A stretch of DNA of 64,000 bases from Xiphydria camelus (GCA_963678675.1 OY783192.1:36239250-36303249); one strand, 5' to 3'; positions 1-12,295 are shown, counted from the first letter of the stretch. Notes: generated from the sequence alone by a model not told the origin. Made by a program: numbers and translations.

Positions 1-1186
1 CGAGAAATGGTCAGTCCAACCAAACGCGGATGAAGAGGATCCATATTTCACCAAACGGTGTGGTTACGGTCTCCGAGATTTTGGTTATACTTATTGACCA
101 GGTTATTTTTCTCAGTGCTGTTTATTAATTTAAAAATAAGTTTTAGTTTTCTCAGCAATACGTATTGTTCTTGTCACACTATTTGGTATTGCTGTATTAC
201 CCATACTGTGTCTAGTTAACTTCATTTAGCTCAAAAATATACTTAGCATAGCTATGCTTATTATTGCTGTGCGACCTATAAATTCTCTCAGTGTGCTCGA
301 ATTCTCGAGGAATTCGAATCCCCCACGAATCGCACCGAAATTCGCGCACTCCTCGCGCTCCTCGTTATATCATAAGCGCGCGTGCGCGCGTCTCCACAAT
401 AATTATCGTCGGAGTTTCGCCCGAGCCTCGGTCTCCTCTGCGAGGGGAAGGCCAGAGGAGAGGAGCGCTTAATAAATATCAGCTCTCTCCCTCTCTCTCT
501 CTTTATCTCGTGCCCTCTCGAGAGAGTCGTCGTTCCGCGAGGCCGAGTCGCTCGCGCGCCGCTGGAAGAGGGGATCGTTGGCACGTGGCTCGGTCTCTCC
601 GCACGTCGGGAGAGAGAGCAGATGTAGGGGTACCGCGCGCGCGCGCGCGACTTCTTTCGGCGCGCGGCTCTCGGGCCGCTCTTCAACCGTCCAACGCGCG
701 CGCGAGCGCGGCATTAAAGTAGACGAGGAGCGCGGACACCGCGAGACGACGGGAGGAAAGGAGCGCGCGCGCGCGCGCGAGAGCTATAAGCACCTGCCGT
801 GGGTGCGCGGTGTCGGTGGGTGAGATGGGCCCGTAGCGCCCGTATGCCCACATCTCGGCGCGCGCGCTGAAAAATCGGAAGTCGTTTCTCGCGCCAGGCG
901 AGGACGAGAGACGCGACGCTGTACGAATGCCGATCGTATGAGTGGCTAATTAAATGGGGGGGGAGGGGCGAAGTTTACCTTGGATGCCGTTGATCGAGCA
1001 CGCTCCGATCGGGGCGGATCGACGGGTAGGTATCCCACATACGGCGTCGTTCGATTACGATTTTTCGTGCCACTTTTCGATCTCTCTCGCGCGGAGGTCG
1101 CGCGGCGTATTTCTATTGGGATCTGACGCGGAGGCGGGGCTCGGTTGACGTGACACCGAGAAGGGGACACTCTTTACGGTTTCTTC
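1..1186. other. No gene seen; CG-rich intergenic DNA
   Basis: The first 250 bases are AT-rich and match nothing I recognise. After about 300 the DNA is very CpG-rich with (CG)n runs (near 640 and 765). Its open frames translate to Arg/Ser/Ala-rich noise on both strands. Confidence 0.7.
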
Positions 1187-1188
1187 TA

Positions 1189-1520
1189 CGAGGACAGAGT
1201 GAAGAGTTCGATACTTTTCTAGTAGATGGTGGTGCACCCCAAAGTGTGTAAAGTAGCGTTTGATGAGAATTTTTTCAAATCCGGGGAGAGAAAGAAGTCG
1301 CGGGGAGCCAAATCCGGCGAATAAGGTGAATGCGGCAGCAATTCGAACTTTAAATCGACCAATTTCGCTGTTGCAGCGGCAGACGAATGAGCAGGTGCAT
1401 TGTCATGGTGAAAGAACTTTTTTTTTTTTTTTTTTTTTTCGCCAAATGAGGGCACATACTCATCTTCGCGATCGCACCACCATCTACTAGAAAAGTATCG
1501 GACTTTTCACTCTACCCTCG
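1189..1520 (-). mobile_element. Mariner deletion derivative with transposase 3' remnant
   Basis: A 332-bp element flanked by TA (1187-1188, 1521-1522) with about 45-base inverted ends; 26 bases match perfectly (1209-1234 against 1475-1500). On the - strand, 1219-1420 encodes the end of a mariner transposase: HHDNAPAH, then LLPHSPYSPDLAPRDFF. The last two catalytic Asp residues are 34 residues apart, as in DD34D mariners. Everything 5' of HHDNAPAH is gone, replaced by a 20-base poly-A/T run (1420-1439). It cannot make transposase. Confidence 0.9.
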
Positions 1521-1522
1521 TA

Positions 1523-2473
1523 TACATGTGACTTGGAATACTTTTGTTAAAATATTTACATGAATTGAAAATACTTACAATATTGAGAAGAAAATTCGCT
1601 CGAGGAAAGTTCACAGAGGTTGAAAGAGTTATAAGAGCAGGATATATCGTACGATTCGGGATAAACGCAGAAAATCTCAGGAGTGGTGTCGCGAAGTACT
1701 TGTAATTTCGAATTTCCGAATTTCGAACCGAACGACAAATGCTCATCTGTTCTGGAATTTCAACTTTCAGTTCAGCATGAAAAATACAGCCGATTACGTC
1801 ATCAACCCTTCACAAATGCCAAAGTAACAGCATCCTTCAGGTGTTTCCACTTTTTCTCGCCAGATTTCAAGATCGCGAATGTCAGATCCCAATAGGTACT
1901 CCCCAACGGCGATGACGGATATACGTATATCGACGTGACCAATTACGCGAGAGGTCGCCGCCAGGAAGTGTGCGTCGGTTCGGACGCAGAAGAAACGCCG
2001 AGGGCTCTCTTTCTCGAGAGAGAATAAAAGATAGAGAGAAAGAGAAAACGGCCGACAGAAGGGAATCCTTGAGGGGCGAGCAGACTACTGCTAGACGTCG
2101 CTAGACCGGTCCTCCGGGAACGAGACGGCGGCGGGACTGGTGCAGTCGGACACTCGGACACCGGGGCGGCTCGCGCGCTCCTCTCTCTGGGTTACAACGC
2201 CGCGCCGATCCGAGGCAAACGTCCTTCTCCCGGCGCTCTTCTATTTCTTTGCCGCGATCATGCGGGTTCGCCGAGCATGCCGGTACCGCCCCGTACCGCG
2301 GTTTGTACCGTCGACCGAGCAACCTCCGTTCGCTCGTCTCGGCGGCGACGGTACTAAGCAGGCGGAATCGCGACGATCTATCCCATAGGGGACGTCGTAT
2401 TCTCGCGCGAGCGCGATAAGCACCACCGCACGCGACGGTGCATCGGTACTGGCGCGAGCGAAGCGAATATTCG
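1523..2473. other. No feature seen
   Basis: Mixed-composition intergenic DNA, AT-rich to about 1900 and GC-rich after. No homologous frames, repeats or splice-bounded exons could be supported. Confidence 0.6.
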
Positions 2474-2900
2474 AGAAGAAGAAGAAGAAGAAGAAGCGTT
2501 TATTGAATAGGATCTAAGACGGGCGTCTCCTGAGAGCAGAAAAGGAGAGGCAAATGTAATAGAGAGTAAGACGGTAGAAATAAATGATAAACAGTAGGTA
2601 AGTACACTCAAAAAAATGTGGCCGCAACTAGAAAATTATAGTGATTGCAGTGATAATTTTCTTCGCAATAGCAAGAATTCTTGCTACGCTAGCAATATTT
2701 TTCTAGTTGTCACCAAATAATGTCTGAGGCAGCCAGAAATATAGCTGTGGATTGGCTAAATATTTTTTTCAGTGTACCTAAGTAAATGGTAAAAGTAAGA
2801 AGTGTGGCAAGAGAAGATGAAGAGAATAACTGAAGAAAATAGTGAAACTGAGTGAAAGATGGTAAAACTAAATGGTGTGAGTAAATAGTACCTATACCTA
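2474..2900 (-). repeat. (TTC)n-tailed repeat, copy 1, interrupted by a MITE
   Basis: On the - strand: T-rich segment, then CTCTCAGGAGACGCCCGTCT, then CAATAAACGC and a (TTC)n run (2474-2496 on the + strand as GAA). The MITE at 2605-2774 interrupts it. It matches three + strand copies at 8290, 15140 and 21059. The poor 5' definition and the fixed 3' end with a simple tail suggest a non-LTR retrotransposon or SINE 3' end. Confidence 0.6.
2605..2774. mobile_element. 170-bp TA-flanked MITE, family 1
   Basis: Ends CACTCAAAAAAAT and ATTTTTTTCAGTG are inverted copies with one mismatch, flanked by TA (2603-2604, 2775-2776). The interior matches 14967-15136, including GATAATTTTCTTCGCAATAG and GTCACCAAATAATGTC. 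Non-coding. The TA target points to a Tc1/mariner-type transposase. Confidence 0.85.
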
Positions 2901-2906
2901 CAACTG

Positions 2907-3170
2907 CACAGAGAAAAGGAATAAGTTGGATCTACATAGTAGAAGTTACTTGCGGGTTTACAAATAATTATATGTTTAGGTCAATTCAATTTTGTCTCAT
3001 ATCAATTAATATAGATATTTCTTCCATGCAATCACATACTATTTCGCATGATTGTGAAGAAGAGATATCTGATTGATGTTATTAAAGAAAAAAAATCATG
3101 TACCTAAATAAACAATTATTTGCGTTCCGCAAGTAATTTTCAGTGGATCCGACTAATTCGTTTTCCTGTG
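2907..3170. mobile_element. MITE family 2, copy 1
   Basis: About 264 bp with long imperfect inverted ends: CACAGAGAAAAGGAAT at the left, and the inverse of CACAGGAAAACGAATTAG at the right. The arms also contain GTTGGATC/GATCCGAC and an internal ACTTGCGG/CCGCAAGT pair. Non-coding. TA follows the right end (3171-3172). Confidence 0.75.
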
Positions 3171-4811
3171 TAAATGAAGGGAATCAATGATACACGGTAG
3201 AAGCAGATATCCATTCGGATCCGTCCGTCGCGCCGCGGGAGAAGAAACGCCGGACTAACGAGGACGCATTGTATCTGCATACGCGCACATATGTATGTGT
3301 ATATCCTGCGGATAACGGACCCGATGATCAGCAACATCGAAGGTAGCGCGTTCCGTTCGAGGGTATCGCGCTAAAGGTACTCCGTCGATCGTCATTACAT
3401 ATCGCCTTCGTCGAAACTCGACTTTCGGAATTGGCTCCCGCGCGTTTTCGGTTCGCTCCTCGCTCACGCGCGCGCGTTGCGCTACACGAGAAAAATGAAC
3501 GTTCGACGCCAGTTGGAAGGGGAGGTTGGCGCCCCGTCCTGATTACACTCGGCATCACCTGTCCCCCCTGCAGGTGGTTGAATATCCTCGCATCGGATTT
3601 TATCCCCCCGCTCGATCGATACGAAGCCACCGACACCGGCCCTCCCTCGTTTGTATACATGTACAGAAAACGCGGTAACCTCCCCCGTGTCGCACGCGCG
3701 GTGGCACATAATCACCGCGACTGCACCCTTCCGGAATTTCGTTAAATTTTCACACATCGAACACAGGCTGGACACGACAGATCGATCGACTCGAGAGACT
3801 CCGACCGGAAATCATTCACGCCGCGAAAGCGCGCCGCCGGTCGCGCGCCCCCACGACGCCCCGTGGATTCTGTGAAGTCCGCGGTATCGCGCCGCGAGCG
3901 CGCGCGTGCTGTTTGATCTGCGCTTTTATCACCGGCCACGGCTACACCGAGCGCGCCGCTCGCGCGCGCGGTATCCCTGTGCATACAGACGTTTTTTTTT
4001 TTCTCTCCCCATTTCCCGTCAGTCGCTTGCTTACAGACGCGAACGGACTCTGGTGCGCGCACCTGGCCTCCCCCGCGCGCGCGTACCAGCCACCCCTCGG
4101 GGAACCCGCGCGCAACCTACGTGCCCGCGCGCGCGTATAGTACAGCCGCGCGGGAATGACGAATTTTTCGAGACGGACCCCCGCACACACGGGGCGCTCG
4201 CCCGTGCGCGCTGACCGCGCGCGCGGGCGGAATCGGAGTGTATAACGATCGGCAGATGCGCGCAAATCCCGGCGACGCGCGCGGTAGGTGCGCGTCTGTG
4301 TGTGTGCGCGGATTCACCTCTACTCGCGCGCGAGATATCGCGAGGATAATGGCGCGTCAACCCGTTCGACGCGGGGAAACGTTATTGAAAATGCGCGCCA
4401 CCGTCCCTCCCTCGCCACGAATGAGCGCTCGAGGGAGCAGGGGGCCTGACGCGCGCGATATTCGAGGCGCGGTAGACAGCTGCGACGATGCACGAGTATG
4501 TGCGTAGGATTTTTCGAGTTTTCCGGGGGATTTTTGCACGGAGCAGGTGACGCGCGGGCACGCGCGCGCGCACCCCTTTCCCGCTCGCGCGTCGAGATAT
4601 ATGAAAATGTCGATTCGACCGCGTCGAGAACTGTGGCGCGGGTGGGTGGGAGGGACGACAGATGCTCCCGAGGGATGTTCCGCGAGGATCCGTTTCCGAG
4701 GAAGGGACCACCGACCGATTCCACGTCAAAACAGGAACCTCCCCTCGCTTTCTCGCCGGTCAACTCTTTTCTGGAATTCATTCGATGCTTTTTCTCTGCG
4801 CAAAAATCGTG
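3171..4811. other. No gene seen; very CpG-rich stretch
   Basis: Long open frames on both strands between 3250 and 4800 reflect the scarcity of AT-rich stop codons. The peptides are low-complexity Arg/Ala/Ser, with no motif or splice structure. Many (CG)n tracts. Confidence 0.65.
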
Positions 4812-5056
4812 CACGGAGAAAAAGAATTGGTTGGATCTACTGAAAGTTAGATATTTACGTCAATCTGATCTTTTTTTTCGCATTAATTACGCGTTTCTTC
4901 CTTGCAATCTTATACTATATTCCATATAATCGCAATGAAGAGATATCTAATTGATGTATTAAAAGATTACACAATGATATAAATAGATAATTATTAATTA
5001 CTTGCGGCGCCGCAAGTAATTTTCAGTAGATCCGACTAATTCCTTTTCTTCGCGTG
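4812..5056. mobile_element. MITE family 2, copy 2
   Basis: 245 bp. The left end CACGGAGAAAAAGAATTGG and the right end (inverse of CACGCGAAGAAAAGGAATT) share GGATCTACTGAAA, and the inner ACTTGCGGCGCCGCAAGT is itself palindromic. Homologous with 2907-3170 and 20806-21056. Confidence 0.8.
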
Positions 5057-5088
5057 CAATTAAAAATCGACGCGATATCTCCTCGATA

Positions 5089-5295
5089 CACACGGAGAAA
5101 AATAATTTGCCGATCCAAGTATAACCATCGACTTAATAGTAGAAAAAAAAGAGATTTATTTAAGCCAAGTGTACGTTCATCGAATTGAACGAATCTACGC
5201 TTGATTCGAGTAAAACGTATACTCGATTCAACGACGATATGTCTGACTGAAAAAAAAATATGTCAAAACACATCGGCAAATTATTGTTCTCAGTG
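5089..5295. mobile_element. 207-bp MITE with GAGAAAAATAATTTGCCGAT ends
   Basis: The left end CACACGGAGAAAAATAATTT and the right end (inverse of CACTGAGAACAATAATTT) are both followed by GCCGAT. It lies 33 bases after a family 2 copy. TA precedes the left end; the right flank has no TA. Non-coding. Confidence 0.7.
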
Positions 5296-6589
5296 CGCCG
5301 TCGAGTCGACGACAGGTGCGCGAGAGAGCGTCGCTCGCGACAGCGCATACGCGCGGTCCACGACGAATCGGTCGAAACCGACCCGCACCCCGTTAGCGGT
5401 CGGTTGACTGTAATAACGCGCGGGACACTCTTTTTTTCGTTGTTCAACCATGCGCATAGATGCGGTAACGATACCGCTGCTTATTCCCACGCAGTTTCGT
5501 TGCGTGGCACGGACCAACACGACACGCCGAGTTCTCCCCCTCCCTCCCTCCAGGGTTTCGATGAAAAGTTTGATCGCCTTTGCGCGACGGGTTCAAGGGG
5601 GGGACATTCGCCCACCACCGCGCAATTACGGACCTCCCCGTAAGCGCGCGGGACCGAACCGTCGCGCATACGAAACCATAACGACGCCATATGGCGTTTT
5701 CTGGTCGGAACCAACGGCCCGCCACGACCGGAACTGCCTTCGCACGCCCACCGCGCGGAAATTCGCGCTGTCCGACTAGACGCGTCTCACGCGCGGCTCC
5801 GCGCAGACCGCGGTCTAGACGCCTCGCGGTGAGAGGGAAAAGAGAAGAGACGCGCGCGCGCGCGCGCGCCTCATCGGGGCACGCTCCGAGCGCGGAGAGA
5901 AATACGGACCGGACGACGTTTACGCCGTTTACGAGGCGAACGCCGCTCGCGGTGAGAAGACCGTTGCGGTTTACCGGGGATTTTACAGCGTAACCCATAG
6001 ATCGAGACGCTGTTATTATATCTAGCACGGCGATAGAGCGAGCCTCGCCTCTTAACGGATATTACGCGCGTACGTCCGCCGTGGCCAGCGCTCCCGGCTA
6101 ATGATAGAGGCGGCGGAGAACCGGCGAACTTGGAATTCCGGGCAGAGTCGTGCCTCTGTGTATATACGCGCGTCGACGCTCCCGCGCCTTGAAAAGATGG
6201 CACTCCCGTCGCCGCTCGACCTTCCGCGCACGGGAGCCGCGCCCGAGACGCCGGCGCGCGCTCCTTATTCCAAGTACCCTTTGCGCTTAATGATACACCC
6301 AAATGAAATTACGGTTCGCGCTCGTGGCGCAGGCGGGACAAAGGATCGCCGCGCGCGCACGCGCGCGCGATTGTGCTGTACCTACACGAAAAAACCGGTA
6401 GGTACCGGTCAATTTTACCGTACGCCGAGGAAAAAATGTGATTGATCGGACTAAATTAGGGGGAACGCAGATCGAGTTACTCGAACTAATAATAATTCGC
6501 TGGAACTGAATTCAGACGATTTCAAAGCATTGTAACTAAATTATTTCATTCGAGTAACTAGATCGGCGTTTCCCCGCCTGTGACCGCCG
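5296..6589. other. No gene seen
   Basis: CpG-rich DNA with opposing long frames that look like composition artefacts. Includes (CG)n at about 5851-5868. Confidence 0.6.
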
Positions 6590-7190
6590 ATTTAGTCAAA
6601 TGTATTGTTTTTTTCTTTCTCTGTGTATTTACGATAAAAGAGGTTCATTCACGAGGGTTTTCCGGTGTTCTCATTGTGCAGGAGAACAATTTTTTCTTAA
6701 AAACTGGAAAATTGTATTACAAACTATTAATTGTAATGCAGCGATCGTCCTGTACACGAAAAGACCGGTACCGGTAAATTTTACTGTATTTACGATAAAA
6801 AAGGTACAGATGAGAGAGTTTTCATATATGTTCCTACCGTGCCGAAGGATAATTTTTCTTTAGAAATTAGTAAATTATCACGATTTATTGTTTCCAGTGC
6901 AGCGATCGTCCCATACACGAAAAGACCGATACCGGTAAATTTTACTGTATTTACGATAAAAAAAAAAGGTACATATGAGGATTTTCGGATGTTCCTACCA
7001 TGTCGAAGGACAATTTTTCTTTAGAAATTAGTACATTGTAATGTAAATGATCACGATTTAATATTTTCAAACAAAGAAATTACCTTAACGCACTGTAAAA
7101 ACATTCGAAAACCTTCACGCGTACCTCTTTCATCGTAAATACAATGAAATTTACAGCTATCAGTCTTTCCGTGTGCCGTATCAGACACCT
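6590..7190. repeat. 158-bp tandem repeat inside an inverted-repeat element
   Basis: Units begin near 6740 and 6899 with CAGCGATCGTCC and continue ACACGAAAAGACCG, TACCGGTAAATTTTACTG and TATTTACGATAAAA. A partial earlier unit starts near 6600, and a related CCGGTAGGTACCGG stretch is at 6400-6420. The same sequence occurs inverted at 7080-7185 (CATCGTAAATACAATG, CTTTCCGTGTG). It looks like a DNA element whose interior has been tandemly amplified. Confidence 0.65.
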
Positions 7191-8289
7191 TATCCGAGGG
7201 AAAAATCATCGATCCTCTTCCCCGTTCAGCATTTCGCGCGGGCCTCGCTCGCCGGAATTTCGTCGTCGCGAATACTCTCTGGCGTCGGATGTACCTACGG
7301 GATCGGAGCAGGAGTTTGCCGATCGCGCGGGACATATGGCGGTCCACCGTCGGCGCGGCATACGGCGAGCATGCGAATCGGCCGACGGCCGCCGATTATG
7401 CGGCCGATACCTAATCTGCGACGGGCACCATGCAAAAAAGAGCGTCTCCCCGATGCTCGCGCGCCCGATTCGGGGTTCGACGCTCGCGAAACTCGAGCCT
7501 GCACCGAAGATCGAGGCTCCTGAAAGAATTTGACCCGCCTTTTTTGGAGCGCAAAGCTGGAAGACCCTCGTTCTCGGCGCGCACCTCGTACGAGGCAAGC
7601 GAGACGAACTCCGGCGCGCGCGGCGTAGCGGTTTTGTGGGTCGCGCGCGCGCGCGCCTTGTTTCAATTTCTCCCGGGGATTGTTTCGTTTCGTCGGCGCG
7701 ACGGAGGCAATAAGACGATTGCGCGAATAAGGCGCAATGTCGGCCGAGTCACGTCCGCGTGGCACGTGCAGCGGCGCGCGCTCTCCCCCGGCTCCGCTAC
7801 CGACAAAAGAAGTCGAAAAGAATACGAGCCACCCCCTCCTCCTCCGCCGCCGCCGCCGCCGCCCCGCGTCGTAACGGAGCGCAACGAGAACCGCGTTACG
7901 AAAATAATGTCGCGCGCGCGCGCGATGTCAAGGCCAGCCGCGGCCTCGACGCGCGTTTTCTTCGGGGAGAAATCGCCTCGGGGGTTCGACCGAGTCGTGA
8001 GGACGTCCTCGTGGACGAACGAGGACGAGATGGGGGTGAAACGCGCGTTCCGCGCGACGTAATCCGAATCTAATTTAGGCGGGACGCCGAGGATCGTTTC
8101 TTTGTCGGGAGAGCAACGGGGCGGCACGCCTCGATCCCGATCGACGAGCGCGGTGATCTCGCCCGGGGTACGGGATTTCACTCCCGGATGATTCACGGGC
8201 CGAAACGCGCGCGGGGGGTTCTCGGTTTTCCGCGCTCGATCGCCTCCGCTTCTCTCGACCGCAGGAGGAAATCGATCCTCGTGTACTCT
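7191..8289. other. No gene seen; contains (CCT)n/(CCG)n
   Basis: CpG-rich sequence with a CCT/CCG repeat at 7833-7864. The 210- and 177-codon frames that overlap on opposite strands encode poly-Pro/poly-Gly through that repeat and are not convincing genes. Confidence 0.6.
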
Positions 8290-8535
8290 GTCTTTTTTTT
8301 TTTTTCTTTATTTTTCTCCCTTGCTCGTTTGTTTTTATTTTTAGTCGTTAGCTTTAAGCGCTGATTGCATGACCTCTTGCAGCTATTTTTGTTTCTTCTC
8401 TTTGTCGTTATATAGTTAATTGTAAGGATTTTTCTTTTAATTCCTTTTCGCTATTTTCTTGCTTATACTGCAGTTTGCTCTGAGGGGACTCTGTTGCAGA
8501 GTTAAATGAAATTGCTTCTTCTTCTTCTCTGAATA
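8290..8535 (+). repeat. (TTC)n-tailed repeat, copy 2
   Basis: T-rich DNA leads to CTCTGAGGGGACTCTGTTGC, AGAGTTAAATGAAATTGC and (TTC)4. Same order of motifs as the copies at 15140 and 21059. Confidence 0.6.
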
Positions 8536-10007
8536 CGCCCCCACGGTTCGACGGTGCCACGTGGAAGGATGCCACGTCGAAGAAACGACGCGGATGTAAC
8601 ACGACCTCAGCAACGTCGCGTAGTCGCATTCGACAATTCCTACCACATTAAGAGAATTCTTGGTCGGGCTAACAAAATATTTCGAATCAACACGAGCCGA
8701 TCGACGGTTTTTTTTTGAAATCGCATAATTGTATCGACGATCTCACAAAAACTTTGACGGCACGGAAAAATACCTAATCGGATAATCCGTGAAAATTTGT
8801 GTCGAACCGTCAAATTGGCTCAACGAAATTGTTTCGCTGGCAAATTTTTTTCTCCGTCTATACGTCGACGCCTCGATCGGCGAGCGAAGCACGCGCGAGC
8901 GTCCCACAAATCCGACGTGCGTGCGTCGGGCTCTCCCGGAGCCGCGATGAACGCGATTCCCACTGTTCGCGTTATGGGATTCATCGTGGCACGCCTACGA
9001 TGTTTACGACGCTCCCATGGTGTCGGCGCGTTTCTCGGGCGCGGTGCGTGCGAACAAACCATAACACGGCATGAATATGTATGTGGAGTAAACGCGCGCG
9101 CGCGCGCGCGCGAAAGGGCGGCGGCGAGGTGGAGCGCGGAGGGCGAGACGGACGGTTAAGCGCCGCGAGCGTTTATCGAATCCGTCGGCGGCGGTCGGGG
9201 GTCCGAGGAAGGACCCCGCTGAGGGAACCTCTTCCTGCGGCCGCGTGTTCGAAATCCTCGGAGGAAGCTGCGGCGTGTAGACGGTCGGTCGGTCTTTGAT
9301 TTTCTTCCGGGACTCTTCCCCCCCCCCCCCCCCTCTCATCGAGACTCCTTTGCGGGTAATTTCGGACCCCCGCGAACGATGATTTTACGCTCGAACGAAC
9401 GATCGATTCCCGGCGATTCGACCTCTCGTTACAAAAAAAAAAGAAGAGAGAAACAGAGAGGTCTGGCCCCTCTTACCCAACCGAACGATTTTTACGGTCT
9501 CCTGCGTCCCGCCGGGAGATTGGTAATACCAATTTGTGTGCGCGGTACCGGTAGCGCATTCGTTCGTCGTCACGGCGGCGATCGGTCTTCCGCGTTATCG
9601 TCGTTGGGTTCTTCCATTTTCCAAGATCGAGTCCTCCGAGATATTTAGAAGCAGGAACGTGTGATCTTGCAAATTTTTAAGTATAAAGTATATAATATAA
9701 TCTTGATTCCCCCCGAGTACATTCGTTGGAACAATGGAGCAAATGATTGATTTGATAAGATTTGCATGAACTCGGGATGCCGGATTACGGCCGGTGAACT
9801 TCGCTTTGATGCTCGCGAAGGAGATCAACGGCAGGAAACAGTGAGAATTGCTCTCGCTGTTATCGAAGCAAAGATTTATTTCCATTTCAGCGGAAAATGT
9901 TGTGTCAATATGTTCGAGGTCACGGATACGACCATGGAAAAGTACAGAACTCTCGCCTGGAGATCATGCAAATTTAGAACCCCTAATTGCTAGACACCCT
10001 GAGCGTG
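8536..10007. other. No gene seen
   Basis: Mixed GC-rich DNA with (CG)n at 9091-9112 and a C run at 9319-9332. Only unsupported short frames. Confidence 0.6.
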
Positions 10008-10326
10008 CACCGAGAGAAATAATTGCTGGTAGTATTAAACAGATATTTCTTGAATCAAGAACATACGATGTTGAAAACTTTCAAGAATACTAATTTCAGA
10101 TTCTTGGTCGAAGAACATAATATATTCCTGACACGAGAATACCTTCGTTGGGACGAAAAATTCCTTCCGCGCGAAAAAAAAGAAACAATTACTCGAGCCC
10201 CTTCAAATATTTTCTCGCGCGAAGAAATCGCCCGATTGTTCGATCCCGAAATTATATTAGTTTTTTTTTTTTTTTTTTTTGATTGAAGAAAACATTTTTT
10301 TGGCACCAGCAATTATTTCTTTCGAT
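10008..10326. mobile_element. MITE family 3, copy 1
   Basis: Ends CACCGAGAGAAATAATTGCT and its decayed inverse AGCAATTATTTCTTTCG. The interior contains ACCTTCGTTGGGACGA, shared with 14144-14451, and a 22-base T run at 10259-10280. Non-coding. Confidence 0.75.
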
Positions 10327-11634
10327 ATATCACACCTTCCCGGAAATACGGCACGCCTCGGTGCCGCGGGGAACGAGCGAATCAAAATTCGGCACGCGTT
10401 TCATTACGCGGCCGATCGCGTCCGAGCACCGTGCGGCGGCACGCCGCGCGGCGTGCACGCGTGACGACGCGATCACCTGCGCCTTCACGGCCGAGTGACT
10501 TATCGATCACTCGCGCGCGCGGCTCGAAGAACCGGGGTGTAAGTATACCTAGCTTTACGCGCGCGCGCGCCTCGAAAAACTTAATCGGCGCGAGACAGCG
10601 TCGGAACGCGACAGGAATGAGGACGTCGCGGAGAAGGATCAACGATCCGCGGAAAAGGATCGACCCGGAGCGTCCCCGAATTCGCGCGATGCTCGCCCGA
10701 CGACGCGATTCTCCTTCGTTATTCGAGCCACCGACCGACTGTCGTCGTAAAGAAAAACGGAAAGAGGAGGACGCGGGGAGGCAACTTCGTAAATCAGATC
10801 CCGATGCCGCGCAGGGAACGGAGCAGGTGGGAGGGACACACGAGTCACGGAGAGATGTATACGCGCGCTCTCCCGAGGAGAGACGACCCGCGCGCGCGCG
10901 TCTCAATGCCACATGCTAAACAGGAGCACACCGAGCATCTTAACCCCGCCGTGCGCGCCACCGATTCGTATTCGTGGCGAACGTCAATGCGTTCCGCGCG
11001 TCGCTTCCAGAAATTAGTAAATCCCACACGGAGGTAAATACTCGCGCGCGCGCACCCGTCTGTCCTTCCTGGTGAATGCACCGGGAATAAGAAAGAAGCG
11101 AAGCTCGGCGGCGGCGAGTCGATTCCAGGGATCCCGGCTGGAATTTTTCTCCCCCCCCCCCCCCTCTACTCGCTCCGCCGTCGCGTCTTCACCCCGTTCG
11201 GCCTATCTCAACTTTTCACTTTCTCACTTTCTCGCTCCTTCTACCCAGCCACCCGCGGCGCGTGCTCGGGAACGATCGGGGTATATCGCGTACACGAGGC
11301 GCGCGCGCGACTCGGCGAGTTTTACATTGGCGGTGTACCGGGAGAGTTCCGCGAATAGGAGAGAGGACGCCGCGCGAGAGATACGCTATCGTCGGGCGCG
11401 TGCTGCGCGGCGCGCGCGATAACGCGATTCTCCGCGTCTCTCGCGCGTGTATATTTATGCGGACGGGGGAACGACGCGTGAATGCCGATCCGATCGCGGC
11501 GGCGCTTCCATCTCCGTGCGGGCACCGGCGCGGCCGCACCCGACGCGCGATTGTACACCGCTAACCCGTAGATGGAAGAAAAATAAATCGTAGCATTTTT
11601 TCAAAGTCTGTGGTAGGTTTCGAGACGAGATTAA
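10327..11634. other. No gene seen
   Basis: CpG-rich intergenic DNA with overlapping opposite-strand frames of Arg-rich composition and a C run at 11151-11164. Confidence 0.6.
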
Positions 11635-11903
11635 TTCAGTGGCTCGGTGCCACCCTTGCCTAAGCCTTTTTCTTGTAATATAACACTTTAGCACTGACAT
11701 ATTGCTACATACCTACATATATACATATATGACGTTAAACAATAAAGCGCCAAAATTCAAATTTTTCGTGGGTTCGGCAAGCATGGCACTGAGCCACTCA
11801 CACCTCTGGCACTGACATATTGCTGTATATTATATGATTTTAAGCAACAAAGCGCCAAATTCAAATTTTCGTGGGTTAGGCGAGGATGGTACTGAGCCAC
11901 TCA
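11635..11903. repeat. Two tandem units and one inverted end of an AT-rich repeat
   Basis: Units near 11690-11800 and 11810-11903 share GCACTGACATATTGCT, AAAGCGCCAAA, TTCAAATTTT, CGTGGGTT and ACTGAGCCACTCA. The start of the block (GTGGCTCGGTGCCACCC, about 11638-11655) is the inverse of the unit's end. It resembles a small inverted-end element with an internal duplication. Confidence 0.65.
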
Positions 11904-11904
11904 A

Positions 11905-12075
11905 TTTATCGTTACGATGACTACGATATCGGTAAAAGTTAGAGTACAATTTGCGGAAGTTGCAAGCGTTGCTGTAATTTTTACTAAAATCGTGGTTCTC
12001 GTGGTTGATAATAAATTGGCCTTATCTCGACATTTTCCATAAACTTTGTAAATGCTACGATTAATTTGTTTCCAT
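11905..12075. mobile_element. Fragment of the MITE family found in yellow intron 1
   Basis: CAATTTATCGTTACGATGAC, GCAAGCGTTGCTGTAATTTT and ATAAATTGGCCTTATC correspond to segments of 34610-34920. The left arm present there is absent here. Confidence 0.55.
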
Positions 12076-12165
12076 GTAGGACAGCGCTGCAATTCCCCGT
12101 GCACCCTGGGGAAAGGTCTAATTGAATGCGAACTTGATAGAAAAATTTATTTGAGACGAATACGA

Positions 12166-12290
12166 ATTTATTCACATCGAACAAAAGTCTATTTGAATTG
12201 GACGGATGTTCTACTAGGTTCGCACTCGATTAGAAAGATATGCGAAACATTTATCAAATTCAAATAGGCTTTTGTTCGATGTGAATAAAT
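12166..12290. repeat. Inverted repeat with about 34-base arms
   Basis: Arm TTATTCACATCGAACAAAAG with CTATTTGAATT (12166-12199) recurs inverted at 12257-12290 (AATTCAAATAG with CTTTTGTTCGATGTGAATAA) around a spacer of about 57 bases. It may be the end of a foldback element adjoining 12296-12535. Confidence 0.7.
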
Positions 12291-12295
12291 ACCTG

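Noticed and set aside
312..322. TTCGAATC box B-like motif as a tRNA gene
   Set aside because: No matching acceptor stem, A box or cloverleaf could be laid over it. No tRNA was found elsewhere by eye, though a tRNA search program was not available.
7430..8196. Overlapping 210- and 177-codon frames on opposite strands
   Set aside because: They share the CCT/CCG microsatellite, giving poly-Pro or poly-Gly; composition artefact.
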